In this document: positions 32,280 through 41,665 of the stretch, one piece after another
Position numbering within the stretch: position 1 is the first letter of the stretch
How the letters are laid out: the number at the start of each line of letters is the position of its first letter
Assembly: GCA_040400085.1 (NCBI GenBank)
Contig: JBBAQX010000004.1
Span: forward strand, 1 to 64,000
Direction: 5' to 3'
Length of the DNA: 64,000 nucleotides
DNA from: HNR sp040400085
GTDB taxonomy: Bacteria; Actinomycetota; Actinomycetes; Actinomycetales; Microbacteriaceae
Notes under the pieces: model-generated
Told to the model about the DNA's origin: nothing
Databases searched by the model: none
Seen by the model: the letters and a program-made list of their open reading frames with translations, nothing else
Position numbers and translations under genes: made by a program

Positions 32280-33794
32280 TCAAAGGTTTTCAGGAAAAAA
32301 GAAAAGCCTGACCCCTTTTTCTTGAAACCACTTGGCCTCAAGAGGGGTTAGAGCCCTTCCCATACCCACGCGGCAAGCCTCCATATAGGCTTGGGGGGTG
32401 AGGTCCGAAGGCATCCTTGCCAGGACCTCGTACGCTTTCTTCTCCCCCGCAAACCGAGGGAGGCCCTGGACACGGTCGGCCAGGTACACAGCAGATACCC
32501 TCTCAGAGAGAGGCATCCCCTTGAGGGATTGCCACCCGAAGGCATGTGCTTTGACGAGTGCTGCAAACAAGTTGCGGCGAGTACCGAGACTTAGACCAGC
32601 TACGAAAGGCTTCAACGCCCGAGCTACTTTGGTCCATTGCGGAGAAGCCATGGCCGACTTGATCAGGGTATCGTTGCCATTGGAATCCTTGGCGCTGGTA
32701 GCAGCATCCTCCAAGTCTTTCCCTGTGGCCTTGTCGATATCCTTGCGGGCCTTATCCGTGAGCCGCTCCTTCAGGGTCTCGTAGAGGGCATTGGTAGCCT
32801 CTTCCAGAGGGTCAGCTTCCGGCTTGTCCTGGGGAGCTTGTCCACCTTGGCCTCCATCAGCGAAGGGGTCTTCCTGACCCTGGCCCAGGTGCAAGTCACG
32901 AGCAATGCGGGTGGCTGCCTTGTTGATGGGCGCCGTGTTAGAAGAGGTGTAGGCAACGTGAAGCTTCAAAGCCAATGCTTCTTTTGCTTCCTTGGCCCAG
33001 GGGCCTTCCGGATTGAGAATCTTCCGGAGGACAGCACCTACGAAGGCGGGGTTAGCTACCCAGGACGCTTCGATGAACTTGACCGAGTCAGGCTCAGAGA
33101 CGTGTCCACATAGCTCGGAGATCCGGTGCTTCTGTCCTTCTTCATCGAGGAAGGTATTCCCCTTGAAGTATTGGATGCACGGGCAGAGTTGAGTCTCATC
33201 CTCAGCGACGTTTCCACACTTGGTGCAGGTGGTGTGGAGAACACTGGCACCCATGCTCAAAGTCTTGAGCTTGCCAGAGAGGATGGCCTCGATCAGAGGC
33301 TTGTGCTTCCGGTCATTGGCAACCAGAATGTCGATGTAGACCGAAGACCCAATGTCCCGAGGGACAGCGTCTACAATCTTACCCTTGCTGAACTCCGGAA
33401 TTTGGAGGTGCTCAAGGTACGACTCGGCGCCAATGAAAGTCCGGTAGCTCGACAACAAGAGGTCCCTCTGAAAGGCATCCTCATTGTTGTTGATGAACTT
33501 CTGGGTATCCGCCGTGATCCTGAAATCGGGGAAGCGACGGTTGACCTCAAAGCCATCCACCATCACCTTGCCAGTAGGTTGCCCTGCCTTGTAGGTGTCT
33601 ACACTCGCTACGATGGTACAGTGGCTAAAGAGGTACTGGTCCGGATCATACTTGGCAATGGCCACTCGGGAAGCTTCCCGGCCACGGTCTGACGCTGTCC
33701 TGCTCTGGGGGCTTGCCAAGGACAAGTCCTCCCATTCCGACAAGAGAACGTTGGACCGTACCAGACTCGCTTTAGCGTGCTTCTTGAAGGCCAC
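32280..33794 (-). CDS. Prohead (head-maturation) protease-like protein with C-terminal scaffold-like part
   Basis: A protein of 504 residues. Residues about 40-275 contain the conserved block of the prohead-protease-like proteins of large myoviruses: VMVDGFEVNRRFPDF, then YIDILVANDRKHKPLIEAI, GKLKTLSMGASV, and a Cys-rich insert (CTKCGN...LCPCI...ELCGH) before DSVKFIEASWVANPAF.GAVLR. Ser in SMGAS and upstream His are candidate catalytic residues, but I cannot prove the triad. Residues 300-504 are charged and helical, like an assembly core. The order portal, giant protein, protease, scaffold-like protein, capsid supports this assignment. Confidence 0.65.
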   Translation of the reverse strand: MAFKKHAKASLVRSNVLLSEWEDLSLASPQSRTASDRGREASRVAIAKYDPDQYLFSHCTIVASVDTYKAGQPTGKVMVDGFEVNRRFPDFRITADTQKFINNNEDAFQRDLLLSSYRTFIGAESYLEHLQIPEFSKGKIVDAVPRDIGSSVYIDILVANDRKHKPLIEAILSGKLKTLSMGASVLHTTCTKCGNVAEDETQLCPCIQYFKGNTFLDEEGQKHRISELCGHVSEPDSVKFIEASWVANPAFVGAVLRKILNPEGPWAKEAKEALALKLHVAYTSSNTAPINKAATRIARDLHLGQGQEDPFADGGQGGQAPQDKPEADPLEEATNALYETLKERLTDKARKDIDKATGKDLEDAATSAKDSNGNDTLIKSAMASPQWTKVARALKPFVAGLSLGTRRNLFAALVKAHAFGWQSLKGMPLSERVSAVYLADRVQGLPRFAGEKKAYEVLARMPSDLTPQAYMEACRVGMGRALTPLEAKWFQEKGVRLFFFPENL

Positions 33795-33803
33795 CCTGTA
33801 TCC

Positions 33804-34895
33804 TCACCAGTCTACGGCTTGGCCATCAGGGCCTAGCAATTGGTCTTGTTTGATAAGGAAAAGGTCTTTAGGACACGCCCACAGACGAACCCTTGCCCCC
33901 TTATCCATCTTGTAGGTGGTCTTGCGCATCCGGGTAGCGCAGCGGGGACAGAGGGGCCTCTTGGAGTTGATCTCTTCCTGAGATACCCGGTGCTGCCTGT
34001 TCTGAGCTACCCAATAGGCCGCTTGCTTGGTCAGGCGCATGGCTCCCAAATTGGAAGCCACCAGGTAAAACCTGCCTACCTCTTGCCGTAGAGCCTCATC
34101 GTCTACCGCCGCTACTTCCCGATACAGGGTATCGTAGGTCCTGACCTCAGAATACTTCTGGTGCCAGAGCGACGCCATACGACGGTATACCTCGGGGGTA
34201 AACGCCATCGTCTGCCAGGGCAAAGCCAAAGCTTCGCTAGCTTGCCTGTTCGCCTTCTGGATATCGTAGGTCGCAGGGACCTGCACCAGAGAGGGTGGGA
34301 GGAAGCGCAAGAGCTTGGGATTCGCCTTGACTACCTCGTCAGCATGGAGACGCTCGTAGCCAAAAGGCCACTGAATGTCCAAGACCCCCAACCCAGGATG
34401 GCTGGCGTGGACCATCCCTGCATAGGGGGACACATCCCCGCTTTGGATGTCGATCTTGTGAACAACATCCCCCGCTTCAAAGCCAGCGGCTAGCTGTTGG
34501 TAGTCAATCATGGCAAACCCTTCTAAGGGGGCGAGGGGGCGACCGGTAGACGACTTGCCGTCCCGAACAGCCGAACTCTGGTCATCCCGGTAAGCCCCCA
34601 TGTAGGGCTCATCCGACTCGACCTGGTGCGGCTGCATCGGGTTGGCGAAAGTCCCCATGTAGGACTCGTCCGAGTCCTTCTGGAGAACCTCAGCCTTGCG
34701 AGCCTCGAAAGAGGTTGCGCCAAAGGACTGAACCTCGATCTGGTCGGCCAAGGTGTCGAGCGCGTTGACAAGGGGCTTGGCTTCCTCGAACGTCATCCCC
34801 AGCTTAGGGAAGTTCTCTTGAAGGAAAGAAGCAGCCTTGTCGATGCTGCTGAGAAGGCTCTCTGCCTTGTCGTGTGCGAACTTCAGGGTGGTCAT
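33804..34895 (-). CDS. Virion protein with SH3-like middle and C-terminal zinc ribbon; possible second start
   Basis: A protein of 363 residues. Residues 1-128 are a helical pair followed by a repeat-like disordered part (DESYMGTF and DEPYMGAY). At Met129 (ATG at 34511, AGAAGGG 6 bases upstream) a new domain begins: AGFEAGDVVHKIDIQSGDV...VLDIQWPFGYERL, a small barrel, then helices, and at the end CPRCATRM...RLWACPKD, a ribbon with three cysteines. The internal start would give a 235-residue protein. Position next to the protease suggests a head component. Confidence 0.6.
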   Translation of the reverse strand: MTTLKFAHDKAESLLSSIDKAASFLQENFPKLGMTFEEAKPLVNALDTLADQIEVQSFGATSFEARKAEVLQKDSDESYMGTFANPMQPHQVESDEPYMGAYRDDQSSAVRDGKSSTGRPLAPLEGFAMIDYQQLAAGFEAGDVVHKIDIQSGDVSPYAGMVHASHPGLGVLDIQWPFGYERLHADEVVKANPKLLRFLPPSLVQVPATYDIQKANRQASEALALPWQTMAFTPEVYRRMASLWHQKYSEVRTYDTLYREVAAVDDEALRQEVGRFYLVASNLGAMRLTKQAAYWVAQNRQHRVSQEEINSKRPLCPRCATRMRKTTYKMDKGARVRLWACPKDLFLIKQDQLLGPDGQAVDW

Positions 34896-37800
34896 AGTCT
34901 CTCCAGTGGGATAAGGGAAAAGGTGAATAAGACCCCGAGGTCTTTGATCGCCTTGACGATGGGAAGGTAGGGGGTGCGGTCAGAGGCCCCGTGAGCCGTC
35001 TTGAGGACCAGGGACTTCAGGGACCGGAAAGCAGCGGCTTCCTTGGCCTGACCCTCATCCTTTTTCTCCCAAGGCTTCCCCCCCTGGTCTTGCTGAGCCT
35101 GCTTCTGGCCCTGGTCCTGGCTCTGCTGAGCCTGATCCTGTTGGGCTTGCTTCTGGCCCTGATCTTGTTGGCCCTGGTCCTTTTCCCAGGGCTTGCCCTC
35201 ATCCTGGGCCAGCTTGTCGGCTAGCACCGTGAGGTCAAAAGCAGCCTCGGGGCAAGCCTTGATGAGGCTAGAGGCGATACGACGAATTTCTACAGAAGCT
35301 TGCGACATGGTTCCTGCCTTACGAAGGGTCAAAAGAGTTTCCTTGGGGCTGACGCCCTCAAGCTTGGCCAAAAGCTCGTTGTAGAGCGCCGGGTGAAGTC
35401 CAACGGAATACTTGCCATCCCCTGTTGTCCGGAGAGCAAGGTCCAATGCCTCTCGATAGGCAGCATCCGGGACCCTACCCGGAACACCAAGGTTCAAGAC
35501 CTTACGAGCCTCTTTAAGAATGAGGTCTTCGTCCGAGGGACTCCAATCCCTTGCGTGCAAGGGCTGCCACCCCGGGTAGGCTTGGGGAGCATTCTTCCCG
35601 CTATAGGGTTCTATCCCGTGGTAAAGGGCGGTCTTCATGGCAATAGCAGGGAGTGTCGGGGGATAAAAGGAAGCCTGGAATGACCGGAGCCATTCCTTCG
35701 TAGACCCTTGGGTCTTTGGCTTAGGGAACATCTTCCGAAGCCACGACCTTTCGGGGGCATCGTCGGCCAACTTCTCAATCCGATTGCGGAAACTCGGGTT
35801 GAGCCTACCTAGCTTATCCAGCAAGTAAGCCCGGAATACCGGTTTGAGGTCCTGTACCTCGGGGGCATAGTCGGACGGGTACTCCTTGGCCAGAGCGTCG
35901 ATATCCTCCGCAACGGATCTGAGGCGTCTCAAGAAACCGGCGGGGGAGTCATGCTCGGAAAACGGACTCTCGGCTTTGGGCCCCATGTACTTTTCTTGGA
36001 GCCGGCGAAGGTCTGACCCCTTGAGCCACTCCAAGGCGATTCTTTGAGAGTCAGGGTCAGCCGCAGACTTCAGAGCCTTCTTCCGGTCTACCGAAACAGA
36101 AGGGGCCGGGGTAGACAGGGCATGGCTAAAGACTTTCCGAGCCATCTTCTTGGAAAGGACTTCCCGGTCTTCTTCAGACTTATGGGGCTTTAGCTGAAAG
36201 CTCGCCAACGCCCTGGCCACAGAACCAGGGAAGCCGTCTTTGGTGTAGTCCTCCGCCACGCTCTGCTGAGCCCTCAAGGAAGCAGCTACAACATGGAGGC
36301 GGTGCGACTCCATGGCTTCTTGCTGTGCCTTCGGGTCGAGAGACTGAAAGGATACCTTCTTCCCCTCCGGGCCTGGTACCTCCAGGGGAGGGAGAACCTT
36401 GCTGGGGTCCAAGGTGTAGTCCCCATTGTCCAGGAAGGATGAAGCCAGATCCGGTCCAGCCTTTTCCATATCCTTGTAGGCTTGGGCCAGGACCGCAACC
36501 TGCTTGGGGTGTAGGCTGTAGAGGGACTTCCGCATGGCCTTCGGGAAAGTCCGGTCTATCAGGCTATAGGAATCCGAAATCTCTCGGTAGGTAGCCTCCC
36601 CAAGATCCGACCACTTCACGGGAGGGGGTGTCTTGAAGAGGTCCTGTGCCACGGACCTGGCCTCTTCAACGGTGAGTCCCTGGATAGCCTTGGGAAACTT
36701 GGTATCCGGGAACGCTTCCGCCAGGGTCCCCTTCGCTGCGGAACCCTCTTTGAGTAGAGAGGCGAGAGCCTTCTTCACCTCTGGCTTCTTGGAAGCAGCC
36801 TCAAAGACGCTGGCCTTGCGCTCTTCGATTGCTTTGTTCTCGGCTTCGTCCTTGTCGGCCTTCTCCTTGGCCTGTGCCTTGGAGTCCCTGTCTTTGGTGT
36901 ATTTGTCAGCAAGCTTCTGCTGGTCTTTGGGCGGAAGGCTCCCAAACTGGACATACCGGGTCTTCCCATCCTTCTTGGTTGGGAAGAAGGGGGTACCCTT
37001 GGACCCCGCCTTGGCACCTAGGCTCTCCAAGGCATAGGCAAGGAAAGCCTCATCCTTGGCCAAAGCCTCTGGGGTGGCGCCCCCTGGAGCAGGGGTGTCC
37101 TCTTCGTCAGAAGGGGCTTGCTCTTCCTCCGCAGGGGGGGCTCTCTGTGGTTCCGGTTCTGAGGGCTTTTTCTGATCCGAAGGCTGGTATTTCTCCTTGA
37201 GTTTCTTTAGCTCATCTTCCCCGGAATCTGGGGTGGCCTGATCCGGATCTTGGTCCTTGTACTTCTCTCGGATCTTGTGTTGAGCTTGACTCCAGCGATA
37301 AAACCCCTGAAGGATCTCCGTTTGCTGGTCATAGGAAAGAGACTCAAGGGTACCCGTGGCCCCCCCATCCCTTTCGGTAGTGAGGGAGATAGAGCCATCC
37401 TCGGATGGAGCACCCTTGTAGTACCGTTTAACAAAGTCTTGGAACTCCGGGTCTCTCTCAAGATCCCGAACCTTCTTCAAGGGTATATATTCCCGAGTAT
37501 CCGGAGAGCCCTCGGGGTCCTCCTTTTTAGGGGTATCCTTTGACCCTGGTTCAGGCTTAGGGCCCGGGGTAGGAGCATCCTCGGGTTTGAGGTCTTCGTT
37601 GTAGTTCACCCACCGCTTGCTAGGGGCAGGTGTTTTCTCCTTGGGCTTTCCGTCGTACTCATCCCGGGGGGCATCCGGGTCCTTACGTTCCTTACCAGGC
37701 ACATCAGGCTGACCAGGCTTGGCTGGCTTCTGGGGCTTGGGTGGCCGGGGAGGGTGTATCTCGTGGGGCCTGGGCGGATTGAGTAGCTTCTGCTTGGGGG

Positions 37801-38374
37801 GGTTTTTAGCTTGGGGCGGTGCCTTGGTAGCCTCACCAACAGCTTTACGGGCCTCACCAACAGTCTTCAGACCTGGGAAAGCGGCCTGAAGAGCCTTTAT
37901 GTTGGACAGCGGGAAGCTGTCATCGATCTTCCCTAGCTTGGCAGGGTCCGTGAGGGCTTTCGCCTGAGCCGCAAAGCCAGGGTCTTCTTTGATCCGCTCC
38001 CGGAGAGCTTGCACAAGGTCAGAGTCCGGCCCTGAGCCTTCCTCGGGCTTGACCTCCTCGTACTTGTCGGGTTGCTCCGTGAGGGTGTCCGGTTTGACCT
38101 GGGTAGTTTCCCCGGTTTCCTTGTTACGTACCGTGACCCTCTCATTCTCATTGGCGAGGAGCCAACGAGAAATCACGGAAGCTGCTGTGGGGCCCTTGTG
38201 ATTCAACGAGAGGTCCGGGTCCGAAGTTGACGTATCCGGGTCCCTGTTAGGGTTTGTCTGCTCCCGTTTCCGGTCATCCCGGGGGGGCTTAACCTTGGGA
38301 GAGGGGCGGACCAGACGTTCCGCCTCTTCATCTTCCCGCTCGGTATCGCTTTTCGTAGCTAGGACCTCAGCCAT
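34892..38374 (-). CDS. Giant disordered virion protein
   Basis: A protein of 1160 residues. The N-terminal third is Pro/Lys/Glu-rich and disordered (NPPRPHEIHPPRPPKPQKP), followed by charged helical domains. Near the end is a Gln/Asp-rich low-complexity stretch (QDQGQKQAQQDQAQQ) that resembles the one in the 30803-32252 protein. Residue 1023 (ATG at 35308, AGGAACC upstream) begins MSQASVEIRRIASSLIKAC, which reads like an independent N-terminus, so a 138-residue product is possible. It lies between portal and protease genes, so an internal head or core protein is the best guess. ATGA overlap with the next gene. Confidence 0.6.
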   Translation of the reverse strand: MAEVLATKSDTEREDEEAERLVRPSPKVKPPRDDRKREQTNPNRDPDTSTSDPDLSLNHKGPTAASVISRWLLANENERVTVRNKETGETTQVKPDTLTEQPDKYEEVKPEEGSGPDSDLVQALRERIKEDPGFAAQAKALTDPAKLGKIDDSFPLSNIKALQAAFPGLKTVGEARKAVGEATKAPPQAKNPPKQKLLNPPRPHEIHPPRPPKPQKPAKPGQPDVPGKERKDPDAPRDEYDGKPKEKTPAPSKRWVNYNEDLKPEDAPTPGPKPEPGSKDTPKKEDPEGSPDTREYIPLKKVRDLERDPEFQDFVKRYYKGAPSEDGSISLTTERDGGATGTLESLSYDQQTEILQGFYRWSQAQHKIREKYKDQDPDQATPDSGEDELKKLKEKYQPSDQKKPSEPEPQRAPPAEEEQAPSDEEDTPAPGGATPEALAKDEAFLAYALESLGAKAGSKGTPFFPTKKDGKTRYVQFGSLPPKDQQKLADKYTKDRDSKAQAKEKADKDEAENKAIEERKASVFEAASKKPEVKKALASLLKEGSAAKGTLAEAFPDTKFPKAIQGLTVEEARSVAQDLFKTPPPVKWSDLGEATYREISDSYSLIDRTFPKAMRKSLYSLHPKQVAVLAQAYKDMEKAGPDLASSFLDNGDYTLDPSKVLPPLEVPGPEGKKVSFQSLDPKAQQEAMESHRLHVVAASLRAQQSVAEDYTKDGFPGSVARALASFQLKPHKSEEDREVLSKKMARKVFSHALSTPAPSVSVDRKKALKSAADPDSQRIALEWLKGSDLRRLQEKYMGPKAESPFSEHDSPAGFLRRLRSVAEDIDALAKEYPSDYAPEVQDLKPVFRAYLLDKLGRLNPSFRNRIEKLADDAPERSWLRKMFPKPKTQGSTKEWLRSFQASFYPPTLPAIAMKTALYHGIEPYSGKNAPQAYPGWQPLHARDWSPSDEDLILKEARKVLNLGVPGRVPDAAYREALDLALRTTGDGKYSVGLHPALYNELLAKLEGVSPKETLLTLRKAGTMSQASVEIRRIASSLIKACPEAAFDLTVLADKLAQDEGKPWEKDQGQQDQGQKQAQQDQAQQSQDQGQKQAQQDQGGKPWEKKDEGQAKEAAAFRSLKSLVLKTAHGASDRTPYLPIVKAIKDLGVLFTFSLIPLERL

Positions 38375-38407
38375 GGATCTCCCCTAGAGCCTGGCTAAAG
38401 GGAGAAC

Positions 38408-40234
38408 TTAGAAGCGAGGCTCTCCGCCATCCTCTTTAGGCTCAGCCATTTTCAGCTTGAGGTACTTGGCAACCCGCTCCGTCACATCGGTCTTTTCCAC
38501 AAGAGCCCGCCCAAGCTCCCCGTAAAGGCCCCGAAGTGCCTCGTTGAAGGTGCTGTCGTTGACGGTGAACATATCCTTCTCAATCTTGGCCCGGGTGTCC
38601 GAGGGGTCGATATTGAACATTTCCAGGATGACCCCAACGTCGATGCTACCCTTCTGGTACAGGTTGAAGAGGGCATCGAAAAGGTCCTGGTTGTCCTTCA
38701 GGGCCAGCCGCGTGAAGGATAGTCTGGGGTAGAGAGCTACTTCCTCACCCCACTTGTTCTTCTCCACGAACCCCTTCTTGATAGCCACAGGCTCAAAAAG
38801 GTACTTTTCTACGTATTCCTGGAGAAGCTCCCGGAAGAGAAGGTAGCGATTGTTGATGACCTCTAGCTTGATACGGTCTCCGCTGTAGAGGCTTTCACCG
38901 CTCATGAGGGACTCGGTCACCCCCAGACCTGTCATGAGGCGGCGGTCGCTAGACTCGTACTCGGAAGCCAGGTCTAGGAGGCGGTCCCGAGCCCCCATCT
39001 CTTCCCAATGCACCTCATAGTTGGTGACGATGGTGTAGTCCGGGTCTACGAGAGCAAGGTCTACCTGCTCCCGTAGGTCTTCCACGTCCGTCTCCGAGAG
39101 ACCCTCGGCCCAAACCAAACGCTTGGGGGTCATGGCCCGGGAAGCTATTTGCGTCTGGGCTTGACGGAGTTTCTCCCTCAGCGTCAAGTCCCGGAGACAA
39201 CGATCCAAGAGGCTATGCCCGAAGTCCTCCCCAGCATTCTTTCTGTTGGAGAGGTGGTACACAAAAGACCCCTGGTAGGGATCTGTTCCCAACGGGATTA
39301 GGTTGCCCTGCCCGATGTGCTCCCGGACCTCTTCGGGAATTTCCTGGACCATCTCTTCTGCTACAGGGTCCCCCTGCTTGGCAAGCTCGACAAGCTGCCT
39401 GTCCCTTTCGCTGGGGATTAGCTCTACCCGGATCTTGTCGGTAAACGAGAACGTCGTAACTTTGACCTGGTCAAAGGTCAAAACGATCATCCGAGACCAG
39501 CCCTCGTAGTGCTTCCGGATATACTCGGCAGCCCTGGCCTTGGCATCAGGCAGGACTTCTTCGGTTTCCACTTCCCGATGAGTAGCTTCCCCATTCTCGT
39601 CAAGGTAGGCCATCTTCCGGGTGGCTTTCTTGTGAGTCACCTCGGGGGGCACCTCCACGACAGAGTCCTCCACGAACGGGAAGATAGACCCGTCCAGGTG
39701 GATATGGTGCGCCAGCATCAGAAGGCGCTGGAATAGCTTGATCCGATCACAAAGCTTGTTGAAGTAGAAGAGGATGTAGTCCGCATAATCTTCGGGGCTA
39801 TCATACCCTTTGGGGTACGTCGTAGGCTTTGGTTTGGCCAGCCGGAGCTTGGAGAGGGGTAGCTCTGTGTGGAGGTCAATCGCTTGACCTACCAGGGGGT
39901 CAGAGCGGTAGTAGTGAAGGTAGACCTCTCGCCGCTCCCTTGCCGACTGCGGAAGCTCCAGAAAGTCTGTCGATAGCTGAGGGCTAAAGAAAGAGCCCTG
40001 GTTCGAGAGCGCAGTATTGACGCCAAAGGAACCACCGTAGCCCCCGTAACCTCCGGTATCCATGGCCCCCATGTCCATGCTTGTCCGGATATTGTGGTTG
40101 GTTCTACGGGCGAGCTTTTCCTTCTCCGTAAGGAGCCGACTGTTGGACCCTACCTTGGCAACGTAGGGGGGAAACCTTCTCGTGGTGGTTGTCGGCCAAG
40201 GGGAGGAAGAAGAAAGATTGGTATAACTTGGCAT
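38408..40234 (-). CDS. Portal protein
   Basis: A protein of 608 residues. After a Gly-rich tail, residues from about 90 show the portal wing and stem pattern (REVYLHYYRSDPLVGQAIDLHTELPLSK), a central part with SFVYHLSNRKNAGEDFGHSLLDRCL, and TGLGVTESLMSGESLYSGDR near the end of the clip/stem region, as in portal proteins of large myoviruses. Portals form the dodecameric ring at one head vertex through which the terminase drives DNA. GAGG lies 7 bases before the ATG, and the start overlaps the previous gene by 131 bases. Confidence 0.8.
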   Translation of the reverse strand: MPSYTNLSSSSPWPTTTTRRFPPYVAKVGSNSRLLTEKEKLARRTNHNIRTSMDMGAMDTGGYGGYGGSFGVNTALSNQGSFFSPQLSTDFLELPQSARERREVYLHYYRSDPLVGQAIDLHTELPLSKLRLAKPKPTTYPKGYDSPEDYADYILFYFNKLCDRIKLFQRLLMLAHHIHLDGSIFPFVEDSVVEVPPEVTHKKATRKMAYLDENGEATHREVETEEVLPDAKARAAEYIRKHYEGWSRMIVLTFDQVKVTTFSFTDKIRVELIPSERDRQLVELAKQGDPVAEEMVQEIPEEVREHIGQGNLIPLGTDPYQGSFVYHLSNRKNAGEDFGHSLLDRCLRDLTLREKLRQAQTQIASRAMTPKRLVWAEGLSETDVEDLREQVDLALVDPDYTIVTNYEVHWEEMGARDRLLDLASEYESSDRRLMTGLGVTESLMSGESLYSGDRIKLEVINNRYLLFRELLQEYVEKYLFEPVAIKKGFVEKNKWGEEVALYPRLSFTRLALKDNQDLFDALFNLYQKGSIDVGVILEMFNIDPSDTRAKIEKDMFTVNDSTFNEALRGLYGELGRALVEKTDVTERVAKYLKLKMAEPKEDGGEPRF

Positions 40235-40625
40235 TGGTTACCTCGGGGCCATAGAGAGCCGCCAGGGGGTCCACAAGAGTTTCCGGGGGCTTTACCTTGG
40301 GCGGGGCCTCTTGGGTGGCTGTGTCCTCCGGGGACGTTGAGCGCTGAAGAGGCTTGGTCAGAAGGGCGACACGCTCTGTATCCCTGAGAAGGTTCTCGGC
40401 TACCCTCCCGGTTACCTGTGCAAAGCGACCCCAACCCACAGCCATACGAATGAGCTTGGGCTCCAAGGGCATATGGGCTCTCTGAGCCACGCGGGCCCGG
40501 GTTACCTGTACCTCGGCAACCTGGTCCAGGTAACTCAGAGCCTCCAAGACCGCCTTGATAGCCCCTGCGGCTTCGCCTTGAAGCTGCCCGGGGGTCAATC
40601 CTTCTAGGTGGTGTCTAAATTTCAT
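40104..40625 (-). CDS. Hypothetical protein upstream of portal
   Basis: A protein of 173 residues from the ATG at 40625, which overlaps the preceding stop as ATGA. Residues 1-100 are helical (AAGAIKAVLEALSYLDQVAEVQV), then a Pro/Thr linker and a short beta tail. Its last 43 codons overlap the portal gene in another frame. Conserved context next to portal suggests a head component, without a family name. Confidence 0.55.
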   Translation of the reverse strand: MKFRHHLEGLTPGQLQGEAAGAIKAVLEALSYLDQVAEVQVTRARVAQRAHMPLEPKLIRMAVGWGRFAQVTGRVAENLLRDTERVALLTKPLQRSTSPEDTATQEAPPKVKPPETLVDPLAALYGPEVTNAKLYQSFFFLPLADNHHEKVSPLRCQGRVQQSAPYGEGKARP

Positions 40626-41665
40626 AGAGTTGTGAAGATTCCCAACCATTCACGGTTGCTTGGCCGAGGAGGCTGGGCCACAAACCCAAAGGCACTTGCC
40701 GGTGCCAGAGGACTTCCCGACAGGGTAGCCTCATCCTCTTTGGTCCAATAACCTCGAAGGGAGAAGTAAAGGGGGTCGTTGTACCCGTAGACCAGGGGGA
40801 CAAGAGGGGGGGCTAGGCGAGAAGCATAGGTGTACCTCTCGTAGGTAGAGGTAGCCATCAGGTTACCTCCAAAAGCCATGACGGCAAAGCCATACTTCAG
40901 AAATTGGCCCGTCATGGCCGTATACTGGTCGGCTGTCTCGTTGCTGCCCCAAAGCAAAAACCCACCATAGCGGCTGTCGCTGGCCTGGACTATCCGCCTA
41001 TCCTGGCCAGGGCTATCGGCCCACATTACCCCTACACCCCCAGGCCACCCCGAGGCTAGCAGGGAAGGCGCCACCTCCACCGGGATGATGTCTCCCGGGA
41101 AGAACAACACACAGTCACGGCTTCGTAGGGTCTCGGGCATAGCTAAGATCGAAGTCTGGATAGAGAGATAGCCTTCCGTCAACAAGGAAGGCGATTGCAT
41201 AACGGTCCCGACAAAGTAGGTGTTGGGGGCCCTGAGGTCTCCTGAAAGGGTCCACTCGTCCTCTTTCGTCCAGTAACCCCTGAGGCTGTACCTGAGCTTA
41301 TCCCCAGGGCGGTATACCAGCGGAACCAGGGGACCACCTTGACGGGATAGCCAGGTATGCGTCTCAAAGGTACGGGTCGAGATGAGCCAAGTTCCAACCC
41401 CCATGGTCAAAAAACCATAGGTGGCCTGGCTCCCTGTCATCCCGGTAAGCTGGTCCGCAGGCTCCAGACTCCCCCACAAGGCAAACCCCCCGTAGAGACC
41501 ATCGGACAAGGTCACCGCAAACTCATCCAAAACGGAAGGCCCCCAGCAGAGACCCACGCCACCTTGCCAACCGGTAGCCTGCATCAGGGGAGGTATGCCT
41601 ACCGGGATGCCATCCCCTTTCTGGGCTACGACGCAATCTCGGGTTCTTGGCGGGAAAAGAGTCAT
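40622..41665 (-). CDS. Two-copy surface-type domain protein
   Basis: A protein of 347 residues made of two copies of a domain of about 170 residues. Each copy has the order RDCVxxxxGD, WxGGxGxxW, Y.GF.LWGS.E.ADQ, TxTFETxTxxSR, GPLVPLVY, LRYSLRGYWTKEDE.TLSG. A third copy is the separate gene 41662-42180. Copy 2 begins at Met176 (ATG at 41140) with MPETLRSRDC, just as the separate gene starts MPEIVRNRDC, so a stop was lost between two genes. No ribosome site precedes 41140. The beta-rich, aromatic composition suggests a decoration or spike protein. Confidence 0.7.
   Translation of the reverse strand: MTLFPPRTRDCVVAQKGDGIPVGIPPLMQATGWQGGVGLCWGPSVLDEFAVTLSDGLYGGFALWGSLEPADQLTGMTGSQATYGFLTMGVGTWLISTRTFETHTWLSRQGGPLVPLVYRPGDKLRYSLRGYWTKEDEWTLSGDLRAPNTYFVGTVMQSPSLLTEGYLSIQTSILAMPETLRSRDCVLFFPGDIIPVEVAPSLLASGWPGGVGVMWADSPGQDRRIVQASDSRYGGFLLWGSNETADQYTAMTGQFLKYGFAVMAFGGNLMATSTYERYTYASRLAPPLVPLVYGYNDPLYFSLRGYWTKEDEATLSGSPLAPASAFGFVAQPPRPSNREWLGIFTTL

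Noticed and set aside
22558..41665. Stop-codon reassignment as an explanation of the joined frames
   Set aside because: Reassignment would leave stop codons inside genes under the standard code. Here stops are missing between genes, and TAA, TAG and TGA all end normal genes in the window.
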